A DNA stretch of 64,000 nt from Alphaproteobacteria bacterium (GCA_019635875.1 JAHBYP010000011.1:85724-149723); one strand, 5' to 3'. Shown: positions 46,054 to 54,487, counted from the first letter of the stretch. Notes: generated from the sequence alone by a model not told the origin. Numbers and translations are program-made.

Positions 46054-46707
46054 TCAGCCCGACGCGACCGTGCGCAGCACCTCCAGCGTCGTTTCCGGCT
46101 CCGGCCTGAAGCGGTAGTCGGGATCGGCCTGGACCAGGCGCACGATGCCGGCGCGGTCGATGATGAAGCGCGACGGGATCGGCAGGCGCCACGACGGATC
46201 GCCGTTGCGCTGGGCGAGGTCGTTGCCGAAGCCCATGTACACGGCCTTCAGATCCTCGGGCAGCGTGAAGGCCAGGCCGAAGGCCTCGGCGACCGCCGAG
46301 TTCTCGTCCCACAGGATCGGGAAGGTCAGGTTGTGCTTGCCGGCCATGTCGGCCGTGCGCTCCGGCAGCTCGGGCGAGATCACGATCAGCGACGCACCCA
46401 GCCCGACGATGTCGGCATAGACAGTCTGCAGAGCCTCCAGCTCATGCCTGCAATAGGGTCACCACGATCCTCGGAAGAACGAGACGACCATCGGGCCGGC
46501 CGCCAGCAGCTCCGTCGAGGACACCCGGCGCCCGTCGTGATTGGCGAGCTCGAAGGCCGGCGCCGGACTGCCCACCGGCACGATGCGCTCCATCGCGCCC
46601 GAGTTGCGCAGATCCTCGGTCGCGCGATGCATGATCGCCTGGCGCTCGGGCGGGATGCGTCCCGCGCTTGCCGCCCGCGTCGCTTCCAGCTTCTCCGCAA
46701 GGGTCAT
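46054..46707 (-). CDS. Peroxiredoxin-like protein with in-frame TGA: candidate selenoprotein
   Basis: Reading from ATG 46707 (GAGGAAGAG site), the frame runs 217 codons to 46054 with a single TGA at codon 83 (46459-46461). The TGA replaces the first Cys of the conserved WCPYC motif of PRX-like2/AhpC-TSA proteins: FFRGSW-TGA-PYCRHELEALQ. The frame and family conservation continue on both sides (FELANHDGRRVSSTELL before; LIVISPELPE, FPILWDENSAVAEAFGLAF and RFIIDRAGIVRLV after). A U-x-x-C redox pair at 83/86 is therefore likely. It is coupled by ATGA to the TetR gene. The alternative is a nonsense mutation. Confidence 0.72.
46427..46452 (-). promoter_or_regulatory. Candidate bacterial SECIS hairpin after the TGA
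   Basis: Seven to 32 bases after the TGA the RNA can form UGCA/UGCA around a bulge, then GAGC-(UGGAG)-GCUC. The apical loop contains GG and begins 20 bases past UGA, the spacing used by bacterial SelB-binding elements. The stem is short, so this needs folding and comparison. Confidence 0.45.
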
Positions 46708-47318
46708 GGGCTCTTCCTCCTGTTCCGGTTGGTCGGGTTGTCGAGCAGGCGCAGCGCCGGACGCACCACGCTTTCGAGGACACCGCGCTCGGGCCGCGTG
46801 CGCGCCAGCACCCGCATGCCCAGCAGCACGCCCAGCAGATGGCCCGAGACCTCCGCATCGTCGAGCGTGCGCGGCGCCTGCCCTGCGGCCTGGGCGCTTC
46901 GGATGTTGCGGGCGAAGAAGGCGCGGATCTCGTCGAGATAGCCGGCGACGACCTTGCCGATATCGGCGTCGTGCGGCGCGACATCGAGCGCCGAATTGAC
47001 CAGCAGGCAGCCCTTGCGCTCGCGATCGGCGAGCGAGCGATCGATGATCTCGGCGAAGAACGTGGCGATCGCCGCCTTCGGCCTGCCCAGGCGCTCCAGG
47101 CGGGCGATCCGCTCGCGCAGGGACCGCTCGGCGTAGCGCTCGAGCGAGCGGGCGAACAGCGCGCGCTTGTCGCCGAATGCGTTGTAGAGGCTGGCGCCGC
47201 CGATGCCCATGCGTTCGGCCAGGTCGCGCACCGAGCTCGCCTCGTAGCCGCGCGACCAGAAGCAATCGATCGCCGCGTCGAGCGCATCGTCCTCGTCGAA
47301 GGTGCGCGAGCGTCCCAT
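46704..47318 (-). CDS. TetR family transcriptional regulator
   Basis: 204 residues. MGRSRTFDEDDALDAAIDCFWSRGYEASSVRDLAERMGIGGASLYNAFGDKRALF is a typical TetR DNA-binding domain. The C-terminal domain (LERLGRPKAAIATFFAEIIDRSLADRERKGCLLVNSALD) is like the NemR/AcrR-type subgroup that senses electrophiles, and the Cys in KGCLLVN is commonly seen there. Its stop overlaps the start of the peroxiredoxin-like gene, suggesting it controls that gene and itself. Confidence 0.9.
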   Translation of the reverse strand: MGRSRTFDEDDALDAAIDCFWSRGYEASSVRDLAERMGIGGASLYNAFGDKRALFARSLERYAERSLRERIARLERLGRPKAAIATFFAEIIDRSLADRERKGCLLVNSALDVAPHDADIGKVVAGYLDEIRAFFARNIRSAQAAGQAPRTLDDAEVSGHLLGVLLGMRVLARTRPERGVLESVVRPALRLLDNPTNRNRRKSP

Positions 47319-47417
47319 CGCTGACTTAGAGCAGTTTTCTGGATCGACCGCTACAAAATTCGCCGACAATGCTCCCGCCGCACGAGAGTCGCGCGACGGG
47401 AGGCTTGCGCGCGCTGA

Positions 47418-47939
47418 CTACTGGCTCGTGACGTTGCCGCGGGCGTCGACCATCACCTGCACGCTGGTCGAGCCGCGCATCGCGGTGCCCTGCCACACGC
47501 CGTTCGGGCCGCGCGACAGCGGACCGACGTTCTTGTAGCCGTCGCGCTCGATCAGGGCGCGCGCCCGGGCTTCACCCGGTCCACGCCCCGGAGCGCCGGT
47601 ACCCGGCATCGCGGCGGCGGGTGGATTGGTTGCAAGCGACGGCTGCGCAGGCTCCGTCGGTGTTGGCGCTGGCTGGGCTGTCACACCGCCAGTGGCGCTG
47701 CCGGGAACGGGATCCGGATTGACTTGAGCATCCGGCGAGACGGTCGTCGGCGGGTTCACCGTGCCGCTGCCCATGCTGCTGCCCGAATCGCGCGGCATCG
47801 GGCCGGGTGCCGACGGCCCACCCGGCGGTCCGCTCGGCGCACCGACGCCGCCCGGGCTGTCGGTGCCGGTCTGCGCCAGCGCCGTGCCGGTGCCGGTGCT
47901 CAGCACGATCGCGAGCGCGACTATCGTCGATCTGTTCAT
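47418..47939 (-). CDS. Secreted proline/glycine-rich protein with small C-terminal beta domain
   Basis: 173 residues. A signal peptide (MNRSTIVALAIVLSTGTGTALAQ) leads to a 95-residue disordered Pro/Gly/Ser region. The 48-residue end is ARALIERDGYKNVGPLSRGPNGVWQGTAMRGSTSVQVMVDARGNV. The same terminal unit ends the protein at 48337-48648, so the two are paralogues. It resembles PepSY-type small domains in length and DGY-x-WxGTA layout. Periplasmic; function unknown. GGAGAG precedes the ATG at 47939. Confidence 0.75.
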   Translation of the reverse strand: MNRSTIVALAIVLSTGTGTALAQTGTDSPGGVGAPSGPPGGPSAPGPMPRDSGSSMGSGTVNPPTTVSPDAQVNPDPVPGSATGGVTAQPAPTPTEPAQPSLATNPPAAAMPGTGAPGRGPGEARARALIERDGYKNVGPLSRGPNGVWQGTAMRGSTSVQVMVDARGNVTSQ

Positions 47940-47964
47940 CACAACTCTCCGTGAGGTCCAGGGT

Positions 47965-48165
47965 TCAGTCTTCGTCGGTCTGCATGCCGCTGGTCGGATG
48001 GCGATCGCCGAAGGGGCGGTTGGTGGCGGTCTGGCCGCCCTGCCCGCCGTGACCCGGCTTTCGCTCCTCGCGGTCCTGGTGCTGCTGCTGTTGCTGCTCG
48101 GCGATGCGCCGCTCTTGCTGCTGTTCCTGCCGACGCTTGGTCCTGTCGTCCTGATGGTTCGCCAT
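47965..48165 (-). CDS. Small glutamine-rich hydrophilic protein
   Basis: 66 residues, MANHQDDRTKRRQEQQQERRIAEQQQQQHQDREERKPGHGG..., with no membrane segment. The AGGAGGG site directly before the ATG at 48165 supports translation. It is low in complexity, so homology is not informative. It lies between the two paralogous secreted-protein genes. Confidence 0.6.
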   Translation of the reverse strand: MANHQDDRTKRRQEQQQERRIAEQQQQQHQDREERKPGHGGQGGQTATNRPFGDRHPTSGMQTDED

Positions 48166-48336
48166 TGTCCCTCCTCGCACGGCGGTGCTGCCGTGCGGGC
48201 TCAACGAACCCCTCGATGGTGGAGTTGCGGGGAGCGGCGAGGCGTCGCGCCGCGCATCGTTCCGGTTGAACGAAAGCTCCCGCCGCGCGCCGCGCGGCGG
48301 GAGTTCACTGCTTCCAACGTCCGGCGTATCGAACGC

Positions 48337-48648
48337 CTAGCGGGCGTAGATGCGGCCCTGCGGATCGACCGTCACACCGAGCCGCGCCGCGCCGCGGATC
48401 GCGGTACCGTGCCACGCGCCGTCGTTGCCGCGCGTCACGTCGATGGCGCGATAGCCATCGGCCTGCAGGCGGGCACGGGCGTCGGCGTCGCTGGCGACCG
48501 GGCCGGGCACGACCGCCACCGACGGCGGCGCACTGTAGACGCGCGGCGCGCCGAAGGACCTGTCGAGTTCCGGATTGCCATCGGCCAGTGCCGCGCCGGT
48601 GCTGCCGACGAGCGCGATGGCGAACGCCGCAATCATGGTCTTGCTCAT
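48337..48648 (-). CDS. Small secreted protein, paralogue of 47418-47939
   Basis: 103 residues with a signal peptide (MSKTMIAAFAIALVGSTGAALA). The C-terminal domain ARARLQADGYRAIDVTRGNDGAWHGTAIRGAARLGVTVDPQGRIYAR matches the end of the upstream paralogue nearly residue for residue in pattern. It is probably periplasmic. The 190 bases upstream contain no gene. Confidence 0.75.
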   Translation of the reverse strand: MSKTMIAAFAIALVGSTGAALADGNPELDRSFGAPRVYSAPPSVAVVPGPVASDADARARLQADGYRAIDVTRGNDGAWHGTAIRGAARLGVTVDPQGRIYAR

Positions 48649-48839
48649 AACCGATTACTCCAAAGTGACGTGGTATGGGGCCTTGTTGTTGCTTGTTGGC
48701 CGGCCGCCATCGCTGACGCGTGGAGCCGCACGCCGCGATCTGGGTGAACGCCGTTCGCTGTTCAAGGGCTGCGACGAATCAGTCTTTTGTGATCGCTCAT
48801 GAGGAAGCGTGAGCACTCGGCGTGCGTCTAAATCGGCAT

Positions 48840-49424
48840 TCATACAGGCGCCGCGAGTCGATGCGCAGTCGAGCCGATGTGCGAAACTCTCGTCGTCAGC
48901 CAGTCGTCGTTGAAGATCGCGTCGGCGATCAGCGGCCGGGCGCGATGGCAGAAGCCGATATCCTCGCCGATCGGCCGCGCGCCTTCGTAGTCGAGCCGGA
49001 ATCATGGTTCGCTGAGCGCGCGAAAGACGCTCGCCTGCACCAGCAGGCAGCCGAAGGGCATCGAGAGCATGCGCGTCATGCCCTCGGGCGCGCCGCACTG
49101 GTTGGCGTCGGGCTCGCCCAGCAGGCGATGCGGCGGCGTGCGCCGCAGATACGTCGCGCCGACGACCGGCGCGTCGTGCGCCAGCAGGCGGTCGAGCGCG
49201 ACCGAAGGCACGATCATGTCGCTGTCGAGCCACAGGATGTGCGTGGCCTCGTCGGCCAGCGCGTCGCGCACCAGGGCATTGCGCGATTCGGGCAGCAGCG
49301 ACATGCGCTGGTTGAACAGGCTGATGCGCTCGACGCGGGTCTGGCGCAGGAGCGCGGCGAGCGACAGCGCGAAGTCTGCATGCAGCAGGTCGCCCGAGGG
49401 CACGCATACGGCGACGCGGGTCAC
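48840..49424 (-). pseudogene. Phage-type glycosyltransferase-like gene with in-frame TGA
   Basis: The GTG at 49424 overlaps the portal stop. The product VTRVAVCVPSGDLLHADFALSLAALLRQ...THILWLDSDMIVPSVALDRLL...VVGATYLRR is a GT-A-like fold with an LDSDM metal site, often encoded near phage head genes. At codon 141 (49002-49004) TGA interrupts ALSEP-W-FRLDYEGARPIGEDIGFCHRA, where relatives have Trp. The frame then stays open to 48840. It is probably a nonsense mutation. Confidence 0.75.
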
Positions 49425-51130
49425 GACGTACCGCCCATCATGCCCGACATCCGCTGCAGCGCGTTGGCGCCGCCGCCGACATCGGTCTCGCTCAGCACCT
49501 TGGCGCCCTTGGCCACGGTCATCGCCATCTCGGCCGCCTGGATCTGCTGCTGTTGCCGCGCGCGCTGCTCGCGCACTGCCGCGACCTGGTCGTTGGCCAC
49601 CAGCATGTCGGGCGGCGCGTTGAGCATGTCGGCATAGACCTCGATGGCGCGATCCTGGTCGATCTTGTCGAGCACCGCGGGGTTGACCGCCGCCTGGTTG
49701 CCGACGAAGGCCAGCAGCCGCTCGATCGAGGTCAGGCCGACGGATTTCTGCGCCTGGGCCAGCGCCGAGATGTACTCGATCTGCAGCTCCGCGCCGCCCT
49801 CCAGCAGCTCGCGTGGCGGCGGCGGCAGCCGATTGCGGCGCATCAGGATGCCGACCACGCGCTTGAGGCAGCGGTCGAGCAGCTCGTCGTGCAGGCGCTC
49901 GAGCGCCGGCCCGAGCATCAGCATCTTCTCCTCGCGCCGCTCGATCACCTCGAGGTTCTGGCGCGGCTGGACGCCGTCCATCTGCGAGAGCATCAGGAAC
50001 AGGTCCTCGTAGAAGGCGCGGCTGATCACCTGGCGCAGCTCCTTCTGCGCCTCGCGCACGGCGACGATGGCGGCCGGCGACACGACATAGGCCGGCTTGA
50101 ACGCATCGCCGCTGTTGACCGGCAGGAAGGTCACGCCGCCGGGCAGGGCCGACATTGGCTCGTTCTTCAGCATCGCCGGCGCCTGCATCGGCGGGCGGCT
50201 CGTCTTGTCGATCAGCTCGGCCTGGCGGCGGGCAAGCAGGTGCGCCGCGCGCACCGCCGGCAGCCCGTCCATGCCGGGGCCGCGACCATAGGCGTCGTTG
50301 CCGCACGTGGTCCAGCGCGGGCACATCGCCGGGAACTCGTCGTAGCCGCGCACATCGAGCACGCCGTCGGCGGCGCCCCTCTCGAAGTAGACCGAGCGGA
50401 ACGCCTTGTCCTGGCTGAGCGCGCTGCCCTCGACGCGCCGGTCGTTGGGCTCGATGGCGTGCACCACCTCGCGCTCGACGTCGAGGTCGCCGCGCCGGTG
50501 CATCGCCGCCACGTCGTCGGAGCAGCGCTCCAGCCCGAAGCGCTGCACCAGCTGCGCCACGGTCATCGGGAAGACGCGATAGAGCGTGTCGATGGCCAGC
50601 CGCGCCGAGGAGCCGAGATAGTACTCGCCCACGGTCAGCGCGTAGCAGCGGATGGCGTCCTCGTCGTCCTCGTCGATCAGCATGACGCCGGTGCCGAAGA
50701 CGCCGAGTTCCTCGTAGACCGAGCCCAGCGCGTTGTAGGCGTTGGAGCGCGCGAAGGCGTCGAGCGTCACCTGGCGGACGTCGTCGAGCCAGACGCGCAC
50801 CGCCTGCGACTCGCGGCGCGGATCGCGGTTGCCCAGCGTGAAGCGGAACCACGGCCGGGCCGGCGAGGTGATGCCCGACATCATGCCGGCGGCGAAGGTG
50901 CGCGCAGCGAAGGTGCCGGCCTCGTCGAGGATGGCGTTGTTGATCTTGGCGCCCCTGTCGCCCTGGTTGGGCGTCACCAGGAAGCGTCCGCGTCGCGGCA
51001 GGATGTGTCTCGACAGCTCCTGCCAGTGCGCAAACCACGAGGCGCGTTCGCGTTCGAGCGCCGCCAGGCGACGCTCGCACTGCTTGCGAAGGGATTGGAT
51101 CTGCGCGGGAGAATGTTGGGTGTCGGCCAT
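49421..51130 (-). CDS. Portal (head-to-tail connecting) protein
   Basis: 569 residues. The start SLRKQCERRLAALERERASWFAHWQELSRHILPRRGRFL and the sections MSGITSPARPWFRFTLGNRDPR and MQAPAMLKNEPMSALPGGVTFLPVN match podovirus portal proteins of the Head-tail_con type. The C-terminus is helical (QVAAVREQRARQQQQIQAAEMAM). It forms the dodecameric DNA gate. A promoter-like motif lies 35 bases upstream of its start. Confidence 0.9.
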   Translation of the reverse strand: MADTQHSPAQIQSLRKQCERRLAALERERASWFAHWQELSRHILPRRGRFLVTPNQGDRGAKINNAILDEAGTFAARTFAAGMMSGITSPARPWFRFTLGNRDPRRESQAVRVWLDDVRQVTLDAFARSNAYNALGSVYEELGVFGTGVMLIDEDDEDAIRCYALTVGEYYLGSSARLAIDTLYRVFPMTVAQLVQRFGLERCSDDVAAMHRRGDLDVEREVVHAIEPNDRRVEGSALSQDKAFRSVYFERGAADGVLDVRGYDEFPAMCPRWTTCGNDAYGRGPGMDGLPAVRAAHLLARRQAELIDKTSRPPMQAPAMLKNEPMSALPGGVTFLPVNSGDAFKPAYVVSPAAIVAVREAQKELRQVISRAFYEDLFLMLSQMDGVQPRQNLEVIERREEKMLMLGPALERLHDELLDRCLKRVVGILMRRNRLPPPPRELLEGGAELQIEYISALAQAQKSVGLTSIERLLAFVGNQAAVNPAVLDKIDQDRAIEVYADMLNAPPDMLVANDQVAAVREQRARQQQQIQAAEMAMTVAKGAKVLSETDVGGGANALQRMSGMMGGTS

Positions 51131-51164
51131 GGCGCGCAGTGTACGGGTGGGCCGGCTCCCCTCC

Positions 51165-51187
51165 TATTTCCACCTCTACGATGGTCG
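51165..51187 (-). promoter_or_regulatory. Phage promoter-like motif upstream of portal gene
   Basis: The minus strand reads CGACCATCGTAGAGGTGGAA then ATAGGAG, with two differences from the consensus. It lies 35 bases before the portal start and diverges from the GNAT gene. Confidence 0.6.
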
Positions 51188-51301
51188 GCGACGTGGCTTT
51201 GACGCCTGTGCGCGTGGACAAACAGCCCGCGCGAATATTGTCGGGCTTGGGCCTGAACCGCGTTCACGCCACCATTGCCGGGGATGTGCTAGAGGAGCGT
51301 C

Positions 51302-51826
51302 ATGGACACGATCCTGCGCACCGAGCGACTGATCCTGCGACGCGTACGGGCCAGCGATGCGCCGGCCATGCACGCGATCCTCAGCGATCCGGCGGCCATG
51401 CGCTACTGGTCGACCCTGCCGCACGCCGATCTCGCGCAGAGCGAGGCCTGGATCGAGGGCACGGTCGCGTCCATCTTGGCCGGGCGCAGCGACGACTTCC
51501 TGGTCGAATGCGACGGCGCGGTGATCGGCAAGGCCGGGCTGTGGAACGGCAACGAGATCGGCTTCCTGCTCGCGCCGTCGGCGTGGGGCAAGGGCTATGC
51601 GCGCGAAGCCGTCGCGGCGGTGATCGCGCGCGGCTTCGCCGTCAACGGCCACGACGAGATCCGCGCCGAGGTCGATCCGCGCAACGAGGCCTGCCTGCGC
51701 CTGCTGACGCGGCTGGGCTTTCGCGAGACGGGCCGCGCGCTGCGCACCTGGTGCATCGGCGGCGAATGGAGCGACAGCGTCTACCTGTCGCTGGCGCGGC
51801 CGGCCAGCGGCACCGCAGGCGCCTGA
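51302..51826 (+). CDS. GNAT family N-acetyltransferase (RimJ/RimL type)
   Basis: 174 residues: MDTILRTERLILRRVRASDAPAMHAILSDPAAMRYW at the N-terminus, acetyl-CoA site region IGFLLAPSAWGKGYAREAVAAVIARGF, and NEACLRLLTRLGFRETGRALRTW. It acetylates an amino group of a protein or small molecule. A GAGGAGCGTC sequence provides the ribosome site. It is a plus-strand gene between portal and terminase units, so cargo or host. Confidence 0.88.
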   Translation: MDTILRTERLILRRVRASDAPAMHAILSDPAAMRYWSTLPHADLAQSEAWIEGTVASILAGRSDDFLVECDGAVIGKAGLWNGNEIGFLLAPSAWGKGYAREAVAAVIARGFAVNGHDEIRAEVDPRNEACLRLLTRLGFRETGRALRTWCIGGEWSDSVYLSLARPASGTAGA

Positions 51827-51847
51827 TCGACGCGCGCGACGCGGACG

Positions 51848-52060
51848 TCAGGCGCCGAGCAGCGCCTTGCCCGACGTCGTGCTGGCCGGTGCGAGATCGC
51901 CCATCGGGCCGGTCAGCACGGTCGAGGCGTAGCCCTGCGCGGCGCGTGCCTTGCGGCGGGCCTGGTCGCGCGCGGCCTTCACGCCGGGATCGACATCGGA
52001 GGGCGGATCCGGCAGCGGCGGCGGAACCGGAGGGACGGAGGGAGCGGATGAGAAGCACAT
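51848..52060 (-). CDS. Small phage protein between terminase and portal
   Basis: 70 residues: a proline-rich start (MCFSSAPSVPPVPPPLPDPPSD) followed by a basic helix (AARDQARRKARAAQGYASTVLTGPMGDL). Short proteins of this design, ending near GxLG, are common between the large terminase and portal of podoviruses. It has its own promoter-like motif 34 bases upstream. Function is unknown. Confidence 0.72.
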   Translation of the reverse strand: MCFSSAPSVPPVPPPLPDPPSDVDPGVKAARDQARRKARAAQGYASTVLTGPMGDLAPASTTSGKALLGA

Positions 52061-52093
52061 GGCGCGAGACTAGCGCACGGCGCCGCGCCCTCC

Positions 52094-52116
52094 TATTTCC
52101 ACCCCTAGGATTGTCG
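52094..52116 (-). promoter_or_regulatory. Phage promoter-like motif upstream of the 70-residue gene
   Basis: The minus strand reads CGACAATCCTAGGGGTGGAA then ATAGGAG, one difference from the consensus core. Confidence 0.6.
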
Positions 52117-52193
52117 GCAACGCACGAATATCGCCGTGGTTACGCGGTTTTTGGCACGTGTTACGCGTGCAGGCGCGGCGCAGGGTGGGCAGC

Positions 52194-52499
52194 ATGATCG
52201 ACATTTTCCCGCGGGTTGCACTTGCGGCCTTCGTCCTGGTCCTTGTCGCGGCGCCCTCGCATGCGCAGTCGCGCGACTCCACGACCGAGCCGGAACGACC
52301 GCCGAGCATCATCGTTCCGCCCAAGCCCGCGCCGGCGCCCCTGCCGCCGGCCGGCACCACCAGGCCTGCCGAGCCGCGCGCCGAATTCTGCTGCACGCCC
52401 TATGGTCGCTTCGGCCCCGTCGGCGGCGGCGGCCGGCCGGGCACGCCCTGCCAATGGACGCTGCCCGGCAGCGTCGCCCAGGGCTCGACCTGCAACTGA
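52194..52499 (+). CDS. Small secreted cysteine-containing protein
   Basis: 101 residues. A signal peptide (MIDIFPRVALAAFVLVLVAAPSHAQ), a proline-rich middle (IIVPPKPAPAPLPPAG) and an end with four Cys (FCCTPYGRFGP...TPCQWTLPGSVAQGSTCN) suggest a small disulfide-bonded periplasmic protein. It lies on the opposite strand to the flanking phage genes. No family recognised. Confidence 0.6.
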   Translation: MIDIFPRVALAAFVLVLVAAPSHAQSRDSTTEPERPPSIIVPPKPAPAPLPPAGTTRPAEPRAEFCCTPYGRFGPVGGGGRPGTPCQWTLPGSVAQGSTCN

Positions 52500-52541
52500 T
52501 GGAAGGCAGAGGCAGCCTGTCCGAGCACAGCGAGCGTCTTT

Positions 52542-52598
52542 GGGAGCGCCGGCGTCTCGCCGGCATCCTCAAGGGCCGGCGAGACGCTGGCGCTCCCA
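52542..52598. repeat. Palindromic intergenic repeat, family D
   Basis: GGGAGCGCCGGCGTCTCGCC and GGCGAGACGCTGGCGCTCCC are inverted around CGGCATCCTCAAGGGCC. It is a strong hairpin between the convergent secreted-protein and terminase genes. There is no T-run, so it is probably a mobile palindrome rather than a simple terminator. Confidence 0.8.
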
Positions 52599-52629
52599 GG
52601 AAGACTGGTACGATGGCCCGAGCGCGACT

Positions 52630-54162
52630 CTAGATATCGGCGAACGGATCGTAGTCGACCGCGACCTTGCCGGGCGTGGTGCCGGGCGCGAAGCCGACAT
52701 GGCTGAACCAGGTGCCGCGCGCCTGCGCGGCGTAGGCGAAGGTCAGTGCCAGCGCGTCGGCCATGTCGGGCGAGGCCAGGCCGCGCTTCTTCATGTCCTC
52801 CTTGCGCTCGAGCTGGATCTGGTCGCGCACGTTGAAGCCGAACTGCGGCCCGGCGAGATCGCCGGCCAGCTCGGCGTCGTCGGGGATCGCGCCGTGCTTC
52901 AGCCAGGCGCGCATCTCGCCCCACATCTCGGCGCGCTTGTTGGCGTAGTTGGCGCGCTGTCCGTCGACGTGCCCGCCGCCATGCGAGGCGCCGCCGAACT
53001 CGACGCCGATCACGCCCGGCACGTTGAGCTGCAGCAGGCGGTCGACCACGCCGGCGCCCATGCCCATGTCGACGAAGACAGCGTCAGCGTGGTGCGCGCG
53101 CGACGCCTCGGCGACGCAGGCCGCCACCTGCATCAGGTCGGCGACGCGCAGCCTGATCGGCGGAATCGTGCGCGCGTCGCGGCCACGGCGGAAGAAGATC
53201 ACCGTGCGATCATCGCCGTGGCGCGCCACGTCGACGCCGATCACCAGCGGATCGCCCAGCCGCGACGACGGCTCGCAGCGGCGCGCCGCGTCGATCACGT
53301 CGGTGCCGATGAACTGGTTGACGCCGACGCGCGGGAACTCGCCCTTCACGCGCACGCGCACGAAGTCGTCGTCCTCGCCGTAATCCTCGACCCATTGATC
53401 GAGCTGCGCCTGGTTGATGCCCGGCACGGTGCGGCTGTCGATCTGCCGCGTGATCCAGCGGTTGCGGAATCGGCCGAAGCATTCGCGGAAGCGGCCGGTG
53501 CTTTGCGTCGGGTTGCCGAAGACGACCCAGATGATCTCGGTGTCGGCGTCGGTCAGCGCGCCCTCGGCGACCTCCCAGACATTGTCGGCGATGGCGCTGG
53601 CCTCGTCGAACAGCAGCACGATGCGCCGGCGCAGATTGTGCAGCCCGGCGAAGGCTTCGGTGTTGTGTTCGCTCCACGTGACGCGATCGCCGCGCCAGGT
53701 CTTCTCGTGGCCCTTCCGGCGGCTGACGATCGCGGTCTCGCCCAGGCTGAAGCGCTCGCGGCCGGCCATCAGGTTGAACCACTTCGCCACCTGCGGCCAG
53801 GTCTTGGTCCTGAGCTGCTGGTCGGTGTTGGCGGTGATCACCGTCATGGCGTCCTCGAAGGTCGCCAGCGCCCACAGCTTGATCCACGCCATCAGCGCCG
53901 ACTTGCCGACGCCGTGGCCGGAGGCGACGGCGACGCGGATCGCGTCGCTGACGCCCGCATTGGCATTGGCCTCGAGCCGCCGGCCGATCTCGCGCAGGAT
54001 GTCGGCCTGCCACTCGCGCGGCCCGCTTTCCTGCGCCAGCACGGACCCCGGGCTTGCCCAGGGAAAGACCTGGCGGACGAATTCCAGCGGATCGCGCGCA
54101 AAGCGCGTGAGGTCGGCGGCGGCCGGATCGGCCGGCGGCGGAGAAAAAGTGATGTCAGGCAT
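52630..54162 (-). CDS. terL: Phage terminase large subunit
   Basis: 510 residues. The ATPase part shows Walker A ASGHGVGKSALMAW and Walker B IVLLFDEASAI. The nuclease part begins at LVIGVDVARHGDDRTVIFFRRG, with a later acidic site in DAVFVDMGMGAGVVDRLL. It packages DNA through the portal. A promoter-like motif lies 37 bases upstream. No small terminase gene was recognised next to it; 54222-54487 holds nothing convincing. Confidence 0.9.
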   Translation of the reverse strand: MPDITFSPPPADPAAADLTRFARDPLEFVRQVFPWASPGSVLAQESGPREWQADILREIGRRLEANANAGVSDAIRVAVASGHGVGKSALMAWIKLWALATFEDAMTVITANTDQQLRTKTWPQVAKWFNLMAGRERFSLGETAIVSRRKGHEKTWRGDRVTWSEHNTEAFAGLHNLRRRIVLLFDEASAIADNVWEVAEGALTDADTEIIWVVFGNPTQSTGRFRECFGRFRNRWITRQIDSRTVPGINQAQLDQWVEDYGEDDDFVRVRVKGEFPRVGVNQFIGTDVIDAARRCEPSSRLGDPLVIGVDVARHGDDRTVIFFRRGRDARTIPPIRLRVADLMQVAACVAEASRAHHADAVFVDMGMGAGVVDRLLQLNVPGVIGVEFGGASHGGGHVDGQRANYANKRAEMWGEMRAWLKHGAIPDDAELAGDLAGPQFGFNVRDQIQLERKEDMKKRGLASPDMADALALTFAYAAQARGTWFSHVGFAPGTTPGKVAVDYDPFADI

Positions 54163-54198
54163 GGCCGGGAGACACTACCGGCCTCGTCCACACATCGC

Positions 54199-54221
54199 GA
54201 TTTAAACCCCTACGGTTGTCG
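54199..54221 (-). promoter_or_regulatory. Phage promoter-like motif upstream of terminase
   Basis: The minus strand reads CGACAACCGTAGGGGTTTAA then ATC. The half CGACA-N2-CGTAGGGGT is conserved while the last part is TTTAAATC, as in the second motif at 55208. Confidence 0.6.
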
Positions 54222-54487
54222 AATCAGCGCCCGAACGCCTCCCCGTCATCGCAAAACATCCCATAGAACGCGGATTTCCGGCCAGGTCCACGCCTCCCGC
54301 GACATCTCCTTAACGATGTCCGACCCGAGCCTCGTGCCGCGTCGTTCCGGCCCCCCGATGGTCGACCGGCAGGACGCGCTGTCATCGGCGGCCGATGAAA
54401 CAACTCGTAGCGCAACGTGTCGTGACGGCGCCGCGCCGCCTCCCATATGCCCGATCGCCCCACTCGGCTGCATCGGGAGCCCGTCCG

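Noticed and set aside
36700..49010. Reassignment of TGA to tryptophan in the phage genes.
   Set aside because: Phage genes here use TGG for Trp throughout and TGA as true stops in many ATGA overlaps. Two isolated TGA codons are better explained as mutations.
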